Assembly: GCA_964447285.1 (NCBI GenBank)
Contig: CAYURO010000018.1
Span: 24,046 to 88,045, forward strand
Reading direction: 5' to 3'
Length of the DNA stretch: 64,000 nucleotides
DNA from: CAJBNH01 sp964447285
GTDB taxonomy: Bacteria > Myxococcota_A > UBA9042
Below, piece after piece: positions 33,073 through 41,211 of the stretch (the stretch's first letter is position 1; each line of letters begins with the position of its first letter). Position numbers and translations under genes: made by a program. Under the pieces are notes generated by a model. It was given only the letters and a program-made list of their open reading frames with translations, was not told the DNA's origin and searched no databases.

Positions 33073-34113
33073 CTAGAAGAGCTCCGCGGGGGCGATCTGC
33101 AAATTGAGGTACAGATTCGTGAAACGATTGAAGAAAACCGATTGGTAGGTCGAATCTGGCGCGAGCTGGCTGTTGACCGTCTGGGCGCCCAGCGACACAT
33201 TCACCACATCCGTGATGTCCCACGACGCCTCGACCACGTAGACCATGGTCACGCGCTGCGACGGGTCGTTGGGGTCCGGCTCGACGGTGTAGGTCGTGCC
33301 TTTTGCGGTGCCGAGGGCGTAGAGCTGGTCGGCGTGCACTCCCGCGGTGCCGGTAACGGCCACGGACGATACGGGCGTCCACGTCGCGTTGGCCAAGCCG
33401 GTCCAGCGCCACTCGGGGTTGCGCAGGCCGGTGTGCGAGAACTGTGAGCAGCCGCTGGTCAAGTCGGCGCAACCCACGACCCACGGCGAGTCGAGCTGGC
33501 CGGTCGTGTACTCGTGCGCCATGTAGGTGCCGCGGCCGGTCAACGACAGCTGCAGGCCCTGGCCGGCGAAGCGTGAGCTCCATGCGGCCGTGACGCCCAG
33601 CGACGGGGCAATGATGAGCGAGCGGGCTGCCGACGCCTTGCTGGTGGGCAGGTTCACGCCCAGGTCCGAGGACACCGACAGGCCGGTGGGGGTCACGGCG
33701 TCAGGCAACAAGATCGCATAGCGGGCGCCCAGTTGCGTGTCACCGACCATGGTCTCACCTTGGTAGGTGGTCCAGTCGCTCTGGGTCAACTCGCGCGAGA
33801 GGCTGCTGGATGCGTTGAAGCGCACGCGGCGGCTCAGGGTGTAGCGGACGGTGGCGCTCAGCGACATCTCGACGTTCGGATTCCAGGTCGGGTCCGCAGC
33901 CTTGTCCAGTCCGATCGCGAGGACGTCGGTTCGCAGGCTGACGTCGGAGCCGCGGAAGTTGGCCGCGATGCCGGGATCGTCAACGGGCACCGCCACCGCC
34001 GTCACTGCATCCTCCGCCGCCGCCGAGGCGGGCCGAGCAAGCATTCCGATGAGGAGGAGCAGGAGGGGCAAGCTCAGGCAGGGAGAGCAGAGCGGACGAA
34101 GAGACCGTGGCAT
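33073..34113 (-). CDS. secreted beta-barrel-like outer membrane protein
   Basis: Encodes 346 residues from the ATG at 34113 (MPRSLRPLCSPC). The signal peptide is hydrophobic (LPLLLLLIGMLARPASA) with cleavage near residue 33. The mature part is rich in alternating hydrophobic/polar strands ending in aromatic residues (VSLRTDVLAIGL, LSATVRYTLSRRVRFNASSSL, LSLTGRGTYMAHE) and finishes with LNLQIAPAELF, an outer-membrane-barrel-like end. About 14-16 strands could be drawn. It is upstream of the giant metzincin and probably co-transcribed. It may be its anchor or partner; this is inference. Confidence 0.7.
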   Translation of the reverse strand: MPRSLRPLCSPCLSLPLLLLLIGMLARPASAAAEDAVTAVAVPVDDPGIAANFRGSDVSLRTDVLAIGLDKAADPTWNPNVEMSLSATVRYTLSRRVRFNASSSLSRELTQSDWTTYQGETMVGDTQLGARYAILLPDAVTPTGLSVSSDLGVNLPTSKASAARSLIIAPSLGVTAAWSSRFAGQGLQLSLTGRGTYMAHEYTTGQLDSPWVVGCADLTSGCSQFSHTGLRNPEWRWTGLANATWTPVSSVAVTGTAGVHADQLYALGTAKGTTYTVEPDPNDPSQRVTMVYVVEASWDITDVVNVSLGAQTVNSQLAPDSTYQSVFFNRFTNLYLNLQIAPAELF

Positions 34114-34176
34114 GTGGGGAACCGGGCCTTGGGAGCGGAGAAGAGCGACCACCCGTGCGGGGGCCGAGGGGCGCGT

Positions 34177-34205
34177 GTGGTAGTCTGCGCAACGCCGGGT
34201 GTCAA
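34177..34205 (-). promoter_or_regulatory. candidate promoter of the barrel-metzincin operon
   Basis: On the minus strand: TTGACA (plus-strand 34200-34205), 17 bp, TACCAC (34177-34182). The -35 is perfect and the -10 weak. Transcription would start about 57 bp before the ATG at 34113. Confidence 0.4.
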
Positions 34206-34355
34206 TGCCGAACTCTGCGAGGAGTCATCTCCGGCCTGACCGCCCCCGTTCGCAGAGTGGACGGGCGGCCCCTTCGGCAACGCAGTGCGTCAATCGGCGA
34301 GCACCTAAAGGGGAAGGTGCAGGCGTGCGGAGTCGTGATCGTGTCGGCCAGCACT

Positions 34356-35087
34356 TCACCGTGGCCAATGGTCGGGCGCACGTACCAACTCAAGCTCGTG
34401 ACCGCCCCAGACGGAGTCGAATTCCAGCCGCGTCAAGCCTACTTCGGGGGCCAGACAGCGCTCATAGCTGTAATAGTCGCCCGTGTCCGGTGACGGGTGC
34501 TGCAGTGCGGCGCACAGGCTGGGCCACGAGCCGATGGCCTTGCGGTACACACCCTCGTCGTCCGGGCGCAGCGCCGCGGGAGAGCCTTCCAACTTGGCGC
34601 CGGGCGCCAGAGGCCATGTGGGGTCCTCTGCGACGAGGGTGCGGACCTCGTCGGCGTCGGGGGCGTCGTCGCTGAGCAGCAGCCATGCGGCGGGCTGACC
34701 CTTGAAGGTGCCAAATACCAACGCAAGATGAGGGGCAAATTCGGGGAAGGGAGCGGCCGTCAGGCCCAAACGCTCGAGGTCGTCCGGTCCTTGGCGCGTC
34801 CCTGCGACTTCGACCACCAGGTCGTGCACGCGGTACCCGGCAATCTCGCGCCGACCGGTCTCGACCATGTCCAACTCGCGGGTGGCGTCGGGCGTTGCGG
34901 CTTCTTGCGCTTCGCCATCGCGGGTGACCTTGGCGCGGTAGGTCCAGCGTGGCGCCTTGGATGCATCTGATGCAGTGGCAGCCGCCGTGGCACCGGAGGG
35001 TTCGATGGGCGCCGCGGGCTTGCGCTCGCAACCTGTGCTGACGAGCACGAAGAGCAGGGCGGCAACGGTCGGCAGGCGGTGGGCCAT
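34356..35087 (-). CDS. small lipoprotein of unknown function
   Basis: Encodes 243 residues. The ATG at 35087 (MAHRLPTVAA) has GAGGTG upstream. The signal peptide ends in VSTGC with Cys20. A short Ala/Thr-rich linker precedes a mixed alpha/beta domain (WTYRAKVTRDGEAQEA, GYRVHDLVVEVAGTRQG, EFAPHLALVFGTFKGQPAAWLLLSDD). I do not recognise the family. It is the last gene of a minus-strand series with the SanA-like and beta-propeller genes, but a 91-bp gap and a sigma-54-like site suggest it may also be transcribed alone. Confidence 0.7.
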   Translation of the reverse strand: MAHRLPTVAALLFVLVSTGCERKPAAPIEPSGATAAATASDASKAPRWTYRAKVTRDGEAQEAATPDATRELDMVETGRREIAGYRVHDLVVEVAGTRQGPDDLERLGLTAAPFPEFAPHLALVFGTFKGQPAAWLLLSDDAPDADEVRTLVAEDPTWPLAPGAKLEGSPAALRPDDEGVYRKAIGSWPSLCAALQHPSPDTGDYYSYERCLAPEVGLTRLEFDSVWGGHELELVRAPDHWPR

Positions 35088-35139
35088 GACGCACCTCAGG
35101 GAAGGGAGGCGGCGATGCTGGCGCAATCGGGCTGGTCGC

Positions 35140-35154
35140 GCAAACCCATGGCCA
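35140..35154 (-). promoter_or_regulatory. weak candidate sigma-54 promoter
   Basis: Minus-strand TGGCCATGGGTTTGC fits TGGC-N7-TTGC with GG-N10-GC spacing, 53 bp before the ATG at 35087. The -24 element departs from TGGCACG at two positions. One such match by chance in the window is possible. Confidence 0.3.
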
Positions 35155-35178
35155 CTTGAGCGAGCGGTCCGGGCGCGG

Positions 35179-35916
35179 TCACTCGTCCGAGTCGACGCGC
35201 ATCGGCTCTTGTTCCTCGGTCTGGGCCTGACTGTCGTTGCGCTGCGTCCAGACGTCATGCGTTTGGGTGGCGTCGCCGTCGATGGGAATCGTCGGACCCA
35301 GAAACCGCGCCTGCGTGTTCAGGATCTTCACGTCGAGCCACGCCTTGACCCGTGCCCCGGTCTCGCGCACCGCGTCGAAGGTGCGCTTGGCGTACACGCG
35401 CCGGTCGGCGGCAAGCCCCACCGCCTGGATCCCGGCCTGTTGCGCAAGATAAAGCGACCGCGGCAGATGGAAGGTCTGGGTGCACACGACTGCCCGCCGT
35501 ACCAGAAACACCCGCGCCGCCCGCTGCATGGTGTCAAGCGTTCGCAACCCGGCGTGGTCCATGAAGATCGATTCGGACGGCACGCCTTGGGCCAGTAGCC
35601 AGCGCCGCATCGCATTCGGCTCGTCGTACTTGGGGCCGTGGTGGTCACCCGACACGAGGATCCGCTGCACCTTGCCCGCCCGGAACAGGTCCAGCGCGGC
35701 GTGCAGGCGGTCTTGCAGCGCGAGCGATGGCGAGCCGTCGGGGCGGACGTGGGCGCCCGGGACAATCGCGACCGAGAAGTCCGGCACGTCTGCGGGGTTG
35801 CGATAGGTCACCCCAGCGCCGGCTTGTTGCACCGTCCGGTTCAGGGCGTAGGTCACCGCGATGACGACGGCGAGGACCAACAGTGGGAGCAACATCATGC
35901 GTAGGCGTCTGGGCAT
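35179..35916 (-). CDS. DUF218 / SanA-like membrane protein
   Basis: Encodes 245 residues. An N-terminal membrane helix (about 8-25, LLPLLVLAVVIAVTYAL) leads to a DUF218 domain: VAIVPGAHVRPDGSPSLALQ, RILVSGDH, YDEPNAMRRWLLAQGVP, DHAGLRTLDTMQRA, VVCTQTFHLPRSLYLA. The family includes SanA and YdcF and is linked to envelope integrity or polysaccharide processing; biochemical roles are unsettled. The C-terminus is an acidic tail. It starts 15 bp after the upstream beta-propeller gene, so they form an operon. The N-terminal start has no strong ribosome site and may rely on coupling. Confidence 0.85.
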   Translation of the reverse strand: MPRRLRMMLLPLLVLAVVIAVTYALNRTVQQAGAGVTYRNPADVPDFSVAIVPGAHVRPDGSPSLALQDRLHAALDLFRAGKVQRILVSGDHHGPKYDEPNAMRRWLLAQGVPSESIFMDHAGLRTLDTMQRAARVFLVRRAVVCTQTFHLPRSLYLAQQAGIQAVGLAADRRVYAKRTFDAVRETGARVKAWLDVKILNTQARFLGPTIPIDGDATQTHDVWTQRNDSQAQTEEQEPMRVDSDE

Positions 35917-35931
35917 GGGGTGGCTGGGCGG

Positions 35932-38214
35932 CTAGAGCGCCTTCGTGCACAGCGGCGTCTCGAGTGCGCCCATCTTGGCCGATACGATTGTGCGCGCCGA
36001 GATCGCGAACACGTAGTCGCCGAGGAAGACGCTGCGCTTGACCTCACTGGTGGAGAACATCCATGGGTCGGCGCATCCCTTTGCGTACACCTCGTCGTTC
36101 GGGGTCACGAGCGGCAGGCCCCCGAGCTTCTGAAAGCCGTTGAAGGCCGTCACGTCGTACACGTACAGGCCGCTGAACTCGAGGGGGTGTGTGGGTATGC
36201 CGGGGGTCGTGGCTCCGCACACGGTGGCTGGCAGCCCCAACCAGTGTCGGTTGCCGTCCCAGTTGAACGCCAGGTGGTCCGTGGCCGCCGCCGACGAGGA
36301 CCCCTGAGTGCCGATGACTTCCGAGTGAAGCAGCTTGGGATTCGCGGGGGTAGCCACATCCACCAGCTGCAGTCGCAGGGCCGACCAACTCACCTGGCCA
36401 GCCGCGGCATCCGAGACTTCGAAGCCGAGCGTCAGCAACGTCCTTGGCGCGATGAACTGCATGTACGTGGCGAACCCCGGGACCTTCAGCTGCCCCACTT
36501 CTTTGGGGTGGGTCTTGTCCGTCAGATCGATCACCAGCAGCGGCGCGGTCTTGTCCGCCGTCGACAGGTAGGCGGTCTTGTCGTCGAACCGCACGGAGCG
36601 GATGTCCTGACCCTTCACCAGCCCCGTCAGCGCGCCGACGGTGGCCAGCAGGTCGTTCCCCGCCTGTTCCATGACGTACAGGTGATTCTCGACTGCGGGG
36701 GCGGGCATCTTGCCCAGCGTGGTGGCAAGGCGGAGGTTGTCGCCGGACTCGCTCATCGAGAACTCATTCAGCACCAGACCTTTCACGACGCCGGAACCCA
36801 TGTAAGTCGTCGTCACGCCGGTCGCCGGAAGGCTGAAGCGGTGGAGGCTGGTGGCATGTTGACTCGCATCGCCCTCCCAGTACCAACTCTCGTTCGGCTG
36901 CCGATAGTGCCGCTGGGCGATGTAGATCGACTTGGCCGTGGCGTAGACCGCACCCGGGCGGCCCAGCACCGTGCGCATCGACAGCGGCTCGTCGTTGGTC
37001 AGGTCGAAAGACAGCAGGCCGATCAGGTTCTGGCCATCGCCCTCTTGCCCCAAGAGGAAGCCTCCACAGTCCCCGAATAGCGCGGCGTCTGTCTTCGGCG
37101 TGCCGACCAAGTCGCGTTGGTCGATGACGGACGGAAACAAGCCGGTCAGGTCCAACTGCTGGATCACCTTCTCGTTCTTGGCCTTCAACAGCTCGTAGGC
37201 TTCGGCCACCTGATGGGCAGAGTAGGGGTAGACCGCGCCGCTCGAGCTGCACGCCTCTTCCCACGGCAGCAGCTGCTTGGGCCGCATGTCGTACTTGTCG
37301 GCCGCGAGCTGCGGAAACACCACGACCGTATGCACCACGTTGCCGATCAGACGGGCAGACAGAAACGTGCCCGTGATGCCGGTCTTGCGCACCGGAACCG
37401 GAGCTTTGCGATTGGTGATGTCCAGCACGGTGATGTCGAGCGAGTAGGCGTCGCCCGTGAAGTCGCAGTCGTAGCCGTAGGTGCACGCATCAGTGCCGTC
37501 CTGCCACCCGCCACCGGCGTCCATGCCCGCGTTGGGACTCAGCAATTGCAGCGGGTACTTGGACTCGAAGACGACCGCGTAGTCGCCCTGGACAAACAGG
37601 CGGCGCGGGATTCCGTCGAACGCGTGGGAACCGACCTCCTGAATGTCGGCGGGCGAGGACACGTCGAAGATCCGCAGCTTCTTGTCGGCCAATAGATACA
37701 GGTACTTGTCGTCGTACTTCAGGAAATCGGCTTCTTCGACTTGGGGCGGCCCCGCAGCGGCAGCCTGCTCGCCATTCGCGGGTGAGTCGTTGATGTCCGA
37801 TTTCGGTGTGTCGAGGGTGTCGCCTGTCCCGGACATCGTCTCGCCCGCCTGCGCATCGACCGGGGATCCGCCGCCGTCGGTCCCCCATCGCGACCCGCAG
37901 CCAAGCTCCGCCTGCCAGAGCGCGCGTTGCTTCTGCACCTCGACTTCAGCAGCCATGGTCGTCACGATGCGGTCCCGGACGGTGTCCATCACTTCGCCGC
38001 ACCCCTTGGCTTCCACCAGACGCGCCAGCGTTTCGCCGTACGTAGGTGTGTGGGGCGGGGGCGTCCAGACGTAGCCGGTGGTGTCCCCAACGGCGTCGCC
38101 GGACATGAAGACGCGGCGAGTCTCGTCCTTGCAACCTGTGGCGAGCACGGCAGCAAACAGGAACAGCAGCCCGGTGGAGCGCAGGACGGCAGAGCGAAAC
38201 CGGCGGCGGGGCAT
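35932..38214 (-). CDS. beta-propeller domain lipoprotein
   Basis: Encodes 760 residues. The ATG at 38214 has GAGGAGG upstream. The signal peptide ends in LATGC (Cys28). After a spacer comes QVEEADFLKYDDKYLYLLAD, KKLRIFDVSSP and further repeats with D-I/V-x-N/D-P type endings. This is the secreted beta-propeller family (Pfam Beta_propel type; the VEEADFLKYD segment corresponds to VDEADIVKTD). The remaining sequence is about seven blades of beta structure, with several Cys pairs. Probably an extracytoplasmic binding protein. It leads the operon with the SanA-like gene. Confidence 0.85.
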   Translation of the reverse strand: MPRRRFRSAVLRSTGLLFLFAAVLATGCKDETRRVFMSGDAVGDTTGYVWTPPPHTPTYGETLARLVEAKGCGEVMDTVRDRIVTTMAAEVEVQKQRALWQAELGCGSRWGTDGGGSPVDAQAGETMSGTGDTLDTPKSDINDSPANGEQAAAAGPPQVEEADFLKYDDKYLYLLADKKLRIFDVSSPADIQEVGSHAFDGIPRRLFVQGDYAVVFESKYPLQLLSPNAGMDAGGGWQDGTDACTYGYDCDFTGDAYSLDITVLDITNRKAPVPVRKTGITGTFLSARLIGNVVHTVVVFPQLAADKYDMRPKQLLPWEEACSSSGAVYPYSAHQVAEAYELLKAKNEKVIQQLDLTGLFPSVIDQRDLVGTPKTDAALFGDCGGFLLGQEGDGQNLIGLLSFDLTNDEPLSMRTVLGRPGAVYATAKSIYIAQRHYRQPNESWYWEGDASQHATSLHRFSLPATGVTTTYMGSGVVKGLVLNEFSMSESGDNLRLATTLGKMPAPAVENHLYVMEQAGNDLLATVGALTGLVKGQDIRSVRFDDKTAYLSTADKTAPLLVIDLTDKTHPKEVGQLKVPGFATYMQFIAPRTLLTLGFEVSDAAAGQVSWSALRLQLVDVATPANPKLLHSEVIGTQGSSSAAATDHLAFNWDGNRHWLGLPATVCGATTPGIPTHPLEFSGLYVYDVTAFNGFQKLGGLPLVTPNDEVYAKGCADPWMFSTSEVKRSVFLGDYVFAISARTIVSAKMGALETPLCTKAL

Positions 38215-38310
38215 TGCAAACCTCCTCGACAACACGTCCATCCTGCGCCATGAACGGACCTACGCCAAGCAGTTCTGGGGCCGCTGGACCCCGACCGAGA
38301 GGCTGCACCG

Positions 38311-39276
38311 ATGACCGACCTGTTCGCCGAAGTCGTCCACACCAGCCGCGGGTACTTGCGCGATTCGCTGGGTCACGCAGGCCACGCGCTGGGACTGTGG
38401 CGGGAGCTGTTGGAGCCGATCGGGCTTGCTCAACTCGCCGAACGCATGAGTATTTCTCCGCAGCGGTTGCGTCCCGTGCTGGAGGCGATGCGCCTGCAGG
38501 GGTGGGCGGAGACAGACGAGCGCGAGGCTTGGCACCTGGCCGGAACTACACCTGATGATACGGAAGTGCTGAAGCTAGGTTGGGGTAGGTTATGTGATGT
38601 GTTGCATGATGATCGACCTCTTGACCCGTTCATCGGTCTCGACGTCCGCGACGCCAAGCTGGCTTGGCACGCCCATCAGGCGCGCGTGCACGCGGACCCG
38701 GCAGCCGAGCTTGCCAATGCGCTGAAGTCTATGCATCCGTTGCGGATTCTGGACGCAGGGGGCGGCTCTGGGGTGTGGTCGTGCGCGCTGCTGCGGGTCT
38801 GCCCAGAGGCTCGCGTGACGATCATCGACGACGCGGAGACACTGAAGGTCGCGGCGGCGCACCTGGACCAGGCGGACAAGGCGGGTGCGCCCGGACTGCG
38901 CGAGAGGACGACCTTGCACGCGGCGGACCTGCGTCACGACGTGGGGTTGCGCGACTTCGACCTCGTCGTGCTGGCCCACGTGCTGCACCTGCTGGGGCCG
39001 GCAGAGGCGGCGGCTGTGGTGCAGACGTGCGCGCAGACCCTGCGCCCGGGCGGGCTGCTGGTCCTGATCGACTTGGCACTGGACGCCGACCGACGCGGAC
39101 CTGAGACAGCGCTGTGGTTCGCGGTCGACATGGCGCTTTACACCCCAGCGGGTCGCGTGTACGAAGTTGGTGAACTTGAACAGTTCCTTAATGATAGTGA
39201 CATAAAAGTGATCCAACACATTAGATTGACGTCGGCCCCCGAGACCTGCGTCCTGCTGGCACGGCGACCTGGGTGA
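38311..39276 (+). CDS. SAM-dependent O-methyltransferase-like protein
   Basis: Encodes 321 residues. The ATG at 38311 has GAGAGG upstream. The N-terminal half is a winged-helix dimerisation domain (LAQLAERMSISPQRLRPVLE), as in plant-type and bacterial secondary-metabolite O-methyltransferases. The SAM site is ILDAGGGSGVWSCALL, with FDLVVLAHVLHLL and LRPGGLLVLIDL following. It may act on a small molecule. Two AT-rich stretches with rare codons lie in the gene (about 38543-38625 and 39161-39229). Its stop TGA directly abuts the stop of the opposing dioxygenase gene, forming TGATCA. Confidence 0.88.
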   Translation: MTDLFAEVVHTSRGYLRDSLGHAGHALGLWRELLEPIGLAQLAERMSISPQRLRPVLEAMRLQGWAETDEREAWHLAGTTPDDTEVLKLGWGRLCDVLHDDRPLDPFIGLDVRDAKLAWHAHQARVHADPAAELANALKSMHPLRILDAGGGSGVWSCALLRVCPEARVTIIDDAETLKVAAAHLDQADKAGAPGLRERTTLHAADLRHDVGLRDFDLVVLAHVLHLLGPAEAAAVVQTCAQTLRPGGLLVLIDLALDADRRGPETALWFAVDMALYTPAGRVYEVGELEQFLNDSDIKVIQHIRLTSAPETCVLLARRPG

Positions 39277-40077
39277 TCAGCGCATGGGGCGCAGCGCGGT
39301 CGTGCCATCGGCTGGCGCGGGCTCGAAGCGCAGATCCAGCGACGCGCGCACTAGGTCTCGCGACATGTTCGACCACGCGCAGTGCACCGTCCGCGCCTCG
39401 AACAACACCACGTCGCCTGCCCGCACCGCTTGGGTGGCCCAGCGCAGGTTCGGGTCGCTCAGGTCCAGATCGATCCCGGTCCATGCATCCACGTGCGGCC
39501 AGTCGCGGCGGTGGGATCCGGGAACAATCCCCAAGGGTCCCAATGGGATCGACGTGTCGACGACCGGCACCCACGCGGTCCACAGCCCAGGCGTTTGCGG
39601 CAGGTAGAACGCGTCCTGGTGCGGCCGGGTGGTCTGCGACGGACTGCCGGGAAGCTTCAGCCAGCAGTAGCTCGCCGTCGCCAACCACATCGCTTGAATT
39701 GCCACGATGGCGATGACGTCAACGAGCGCCGGGTGTTGGGCCACCGCCAGAAACTCAGGCGCCGTACGCAAGAGTCGTTGCAGGTCGACGAAGCGCGGGT
39801 CGTCCCAGCCGCGACCCTCCAGCCGTGCGCCGGGGACAGCGCGCAGCACCTCCGCGTCGGCAGTCCGTTGCAACAAGCCGCAGTTGCAGGCGAAGTCGTG
39901 CACCACCTGGCGCAGGGCCGTCAGCGTCGCGAGGTCGATCAAACCGGGAAGGTAGAGATAGCCGTCGTCATGCGCCAACTCGCGAAGGGCTTGCGGATCA
40001 TGCAGTTGTGTACGTGCATCGCGGAACGGCTGGGTCCGAAAGGTATGGGGCTCCAGCGGCTGGCTCAGGTCGACCAA
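39277..40077 (-). CDS. phytanoyl-CoA dioxygenase (PhyH) family protein
   Basis: Encodes 266 residues from a TTG at 40077; GAGGGG sits just upstream with a short spacer, and a stop lies further up, so this start is likely. Fe(II)/2-oxoglutarate oxygenase motif: HQD (His153, Asp155) and distal His232 in TVHCAWSN. LDLRFEP carries the likely 2-oxoglutarate-binding Arg. PhyH relatives hydroxylate small molecules or lipids. The TTG lies 7 bp after the stop of the HAD phosphatase gene, suggesting a two-gene operon and perhaps a shared pathway. Confidence 0.88.
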   Translation of the reverse strand: MVDLSQPLEPHTFRTQPFRDARTQLHDPQALRELAHDDGYLYLPGLIDLATLTALRQVVHDFACNCGLLQRTADAEVLRAVPGARLEGRGWDDPRFVDLQRLLRTAPEFLAVAQHPALVDVIAIVAIQAMWLATASYCWLKLPGSPSQTTRPHQDAFYLPQTPGLWTAWVPVVDTSIPLGPLGIVPGSHRRDWPHVDAWTGIDLDLSDPNLRWATQAVRAGDVVLFEARTVHCAWSNMSRDLVRASLDLRFEPAPADGTTALRPMR

Positions 40078-40084
40078 TGTCCCC

Positions 40085-40849
40085 TCACGTGCGTGCGACC
40101 ATCAGGCGGTCGGCAAGCTCGAGCCAGCCGCCAGCACCGGACTCGACGGTGATCCAAGCGGGAGGCTGGTCGATGACGGACAGCTGGGCTGTGACGTCGG
40201 CCGTCCCCACCGCCAGACCGAACCGACCTGTCTGCCACAGCCCCACGTCGTTGGGCGAGTCGCCGATCGTTGCGATCTCGTGCGGAGCAACGCCGCGACG
40301 TCGCGCAAGTTCAAGCACTGCAAGGCCTTTGTCCGGATCATGGTCCGACAAGTGCAGGTGGACCGACGACCACACCAGCCACACCCCGAGCCGTCGGGCC
40401 ACCGCGCGCAACCCGTCCAGCTCCGTGTCGGTCCGCCCCTCTCGCAGCCACGCCACGTCGCCGACGCGGCAGAAACGGTCGGGCGACAGCGTCCACGGGC
40501 GCCCCAAGTGCCCGAGTTCCTTGGCCGCTTCGTACAGCCGATCGAGGTCGGGCGGGGGGGTCAAGGCCTCGACGGGAAGGTCGGGGGTGACCAGCGTGGC
40601 GCCGTTCTCTGCGATGGCCTCTCGGATGCCGGGCAAGTATCGGGCCAGCCCCAACGTCTCGCCGGCGGGACGACCGGTGACCGGCAGCACTTCGACACCC
40701 GCTCGGCTGAGCCGACGGAACTCGATCAGGACGTCCGGGGGGATGCGGCCGCCGTGGGTCAGGGTGCCGTCGATGTCGGTGGCGAGCAGACGGATGCCCG
40801 CAAGCGTCGCCGACGGGACGGTCGATAAGGGAGCAGGGGCCTTGCGCAT
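40085..40849 (-). CDS. HAD-superfamily (Cof-type) phosphatase
   Basis: Encodes 254 residues. The ATG at 40849 (MRKAPAPLST) has CGGAGA upstream; the frame is open further up but lacks a better start. HAD motifs: I ATDIDGTLT, II LPVTGRP, III DKGLAVLEL, IV GDSPNDVGLW. A C2-type cap lies between motifs II and III, as in Cof/sucrose-phosphate or mannosyl-3-phosphoglycerate phosphatases. The substrate is unknown. It is upstream of and probably co-translated with the PhyH-like oxygenase. Confidence 0.87.
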   Translation of the reverse strand: MRKAPAPLSTVPSATLAGIRLLATDIDGTLTHGGRIPPDVLIEFRRLSRAGVEVLPVTGRPAGETLGLARYLPGIREAIAENGATLVTPDLPVEALTPPPDLDRLYEAAKELGHLGRPWTLSPDRFCRVGDVAWLREGRTDTELDGLRAVARRLGVWLVWSSVHLHLSDHDPDKGLAVLELARRRGVAPHEIATIGDSPNDVGLWQTGRFGLAVGTADVTAQLSVIDQPPAWITVESGAGGWLELADRLMVART

Positions 40850-41211
40850 CGCATCTCCGACCGGGGGGAGGGCGGGTCGGAGCTTGGCACACGCCGGCCG
40901 GGTGGCCAAGCGAAACGGCGTGTGCGGGTGCGCCAACCCCACGGCAAGGATGCGACCGCAGCCGTAGACGCCCGCGGCTCCGCTTCCTACAATCTCGCGC
41001 TTCGGCGACGGCCCGGGTCAGCATGTCTCGTGGAGTCTCGCCGCGCACTCGGTCGCTGAGGACGAGCCGAGCACCGCGCTGCGGGCAGCGGCAGCGAACG
41101 AAGGTGGCCGCACCCACAGCCGGCGGGATGGCGATTTTCTGGCCACGTGCAGCGATTCGCGTTTGACTGTCATCCCCAAGAACGCTCCTCAGTGGAGCAG
41201 CGAGAACCGTC
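40850..41211. other. 362-bp divergent intergenic region
   Basis: Separates the HAD phosphatase (minus) from the carbamate kinase (plus). I see one promoter candidate for the plus strand (40965-40993) and no convincing gene or RNA. The start codon of the carbamate kinase would then follow an untranslated leader of about 210 nt, long enough for regulation, but I could not identify a riboswitch. Confidence 0.5.
40965..40993 (+). promoter_or_regulatory. candidate promoter of the carbamate kinase unit
   Basis: TAGACG (4 of 6 to TTGACA), 17 bp, TACAAT (5 of 6 to TATAAT). It is the best sigma-70-type pair in this intergenic region. Confidence 0.42.

Noticed and set aside
29142..33107. A 1321-codon open frame on the plus strand over the metzincin gene
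   Set aside because: It is antisense to a gene with clear protease motifs and is a by-product of high third-position GC; its translation has no recognisable domain.
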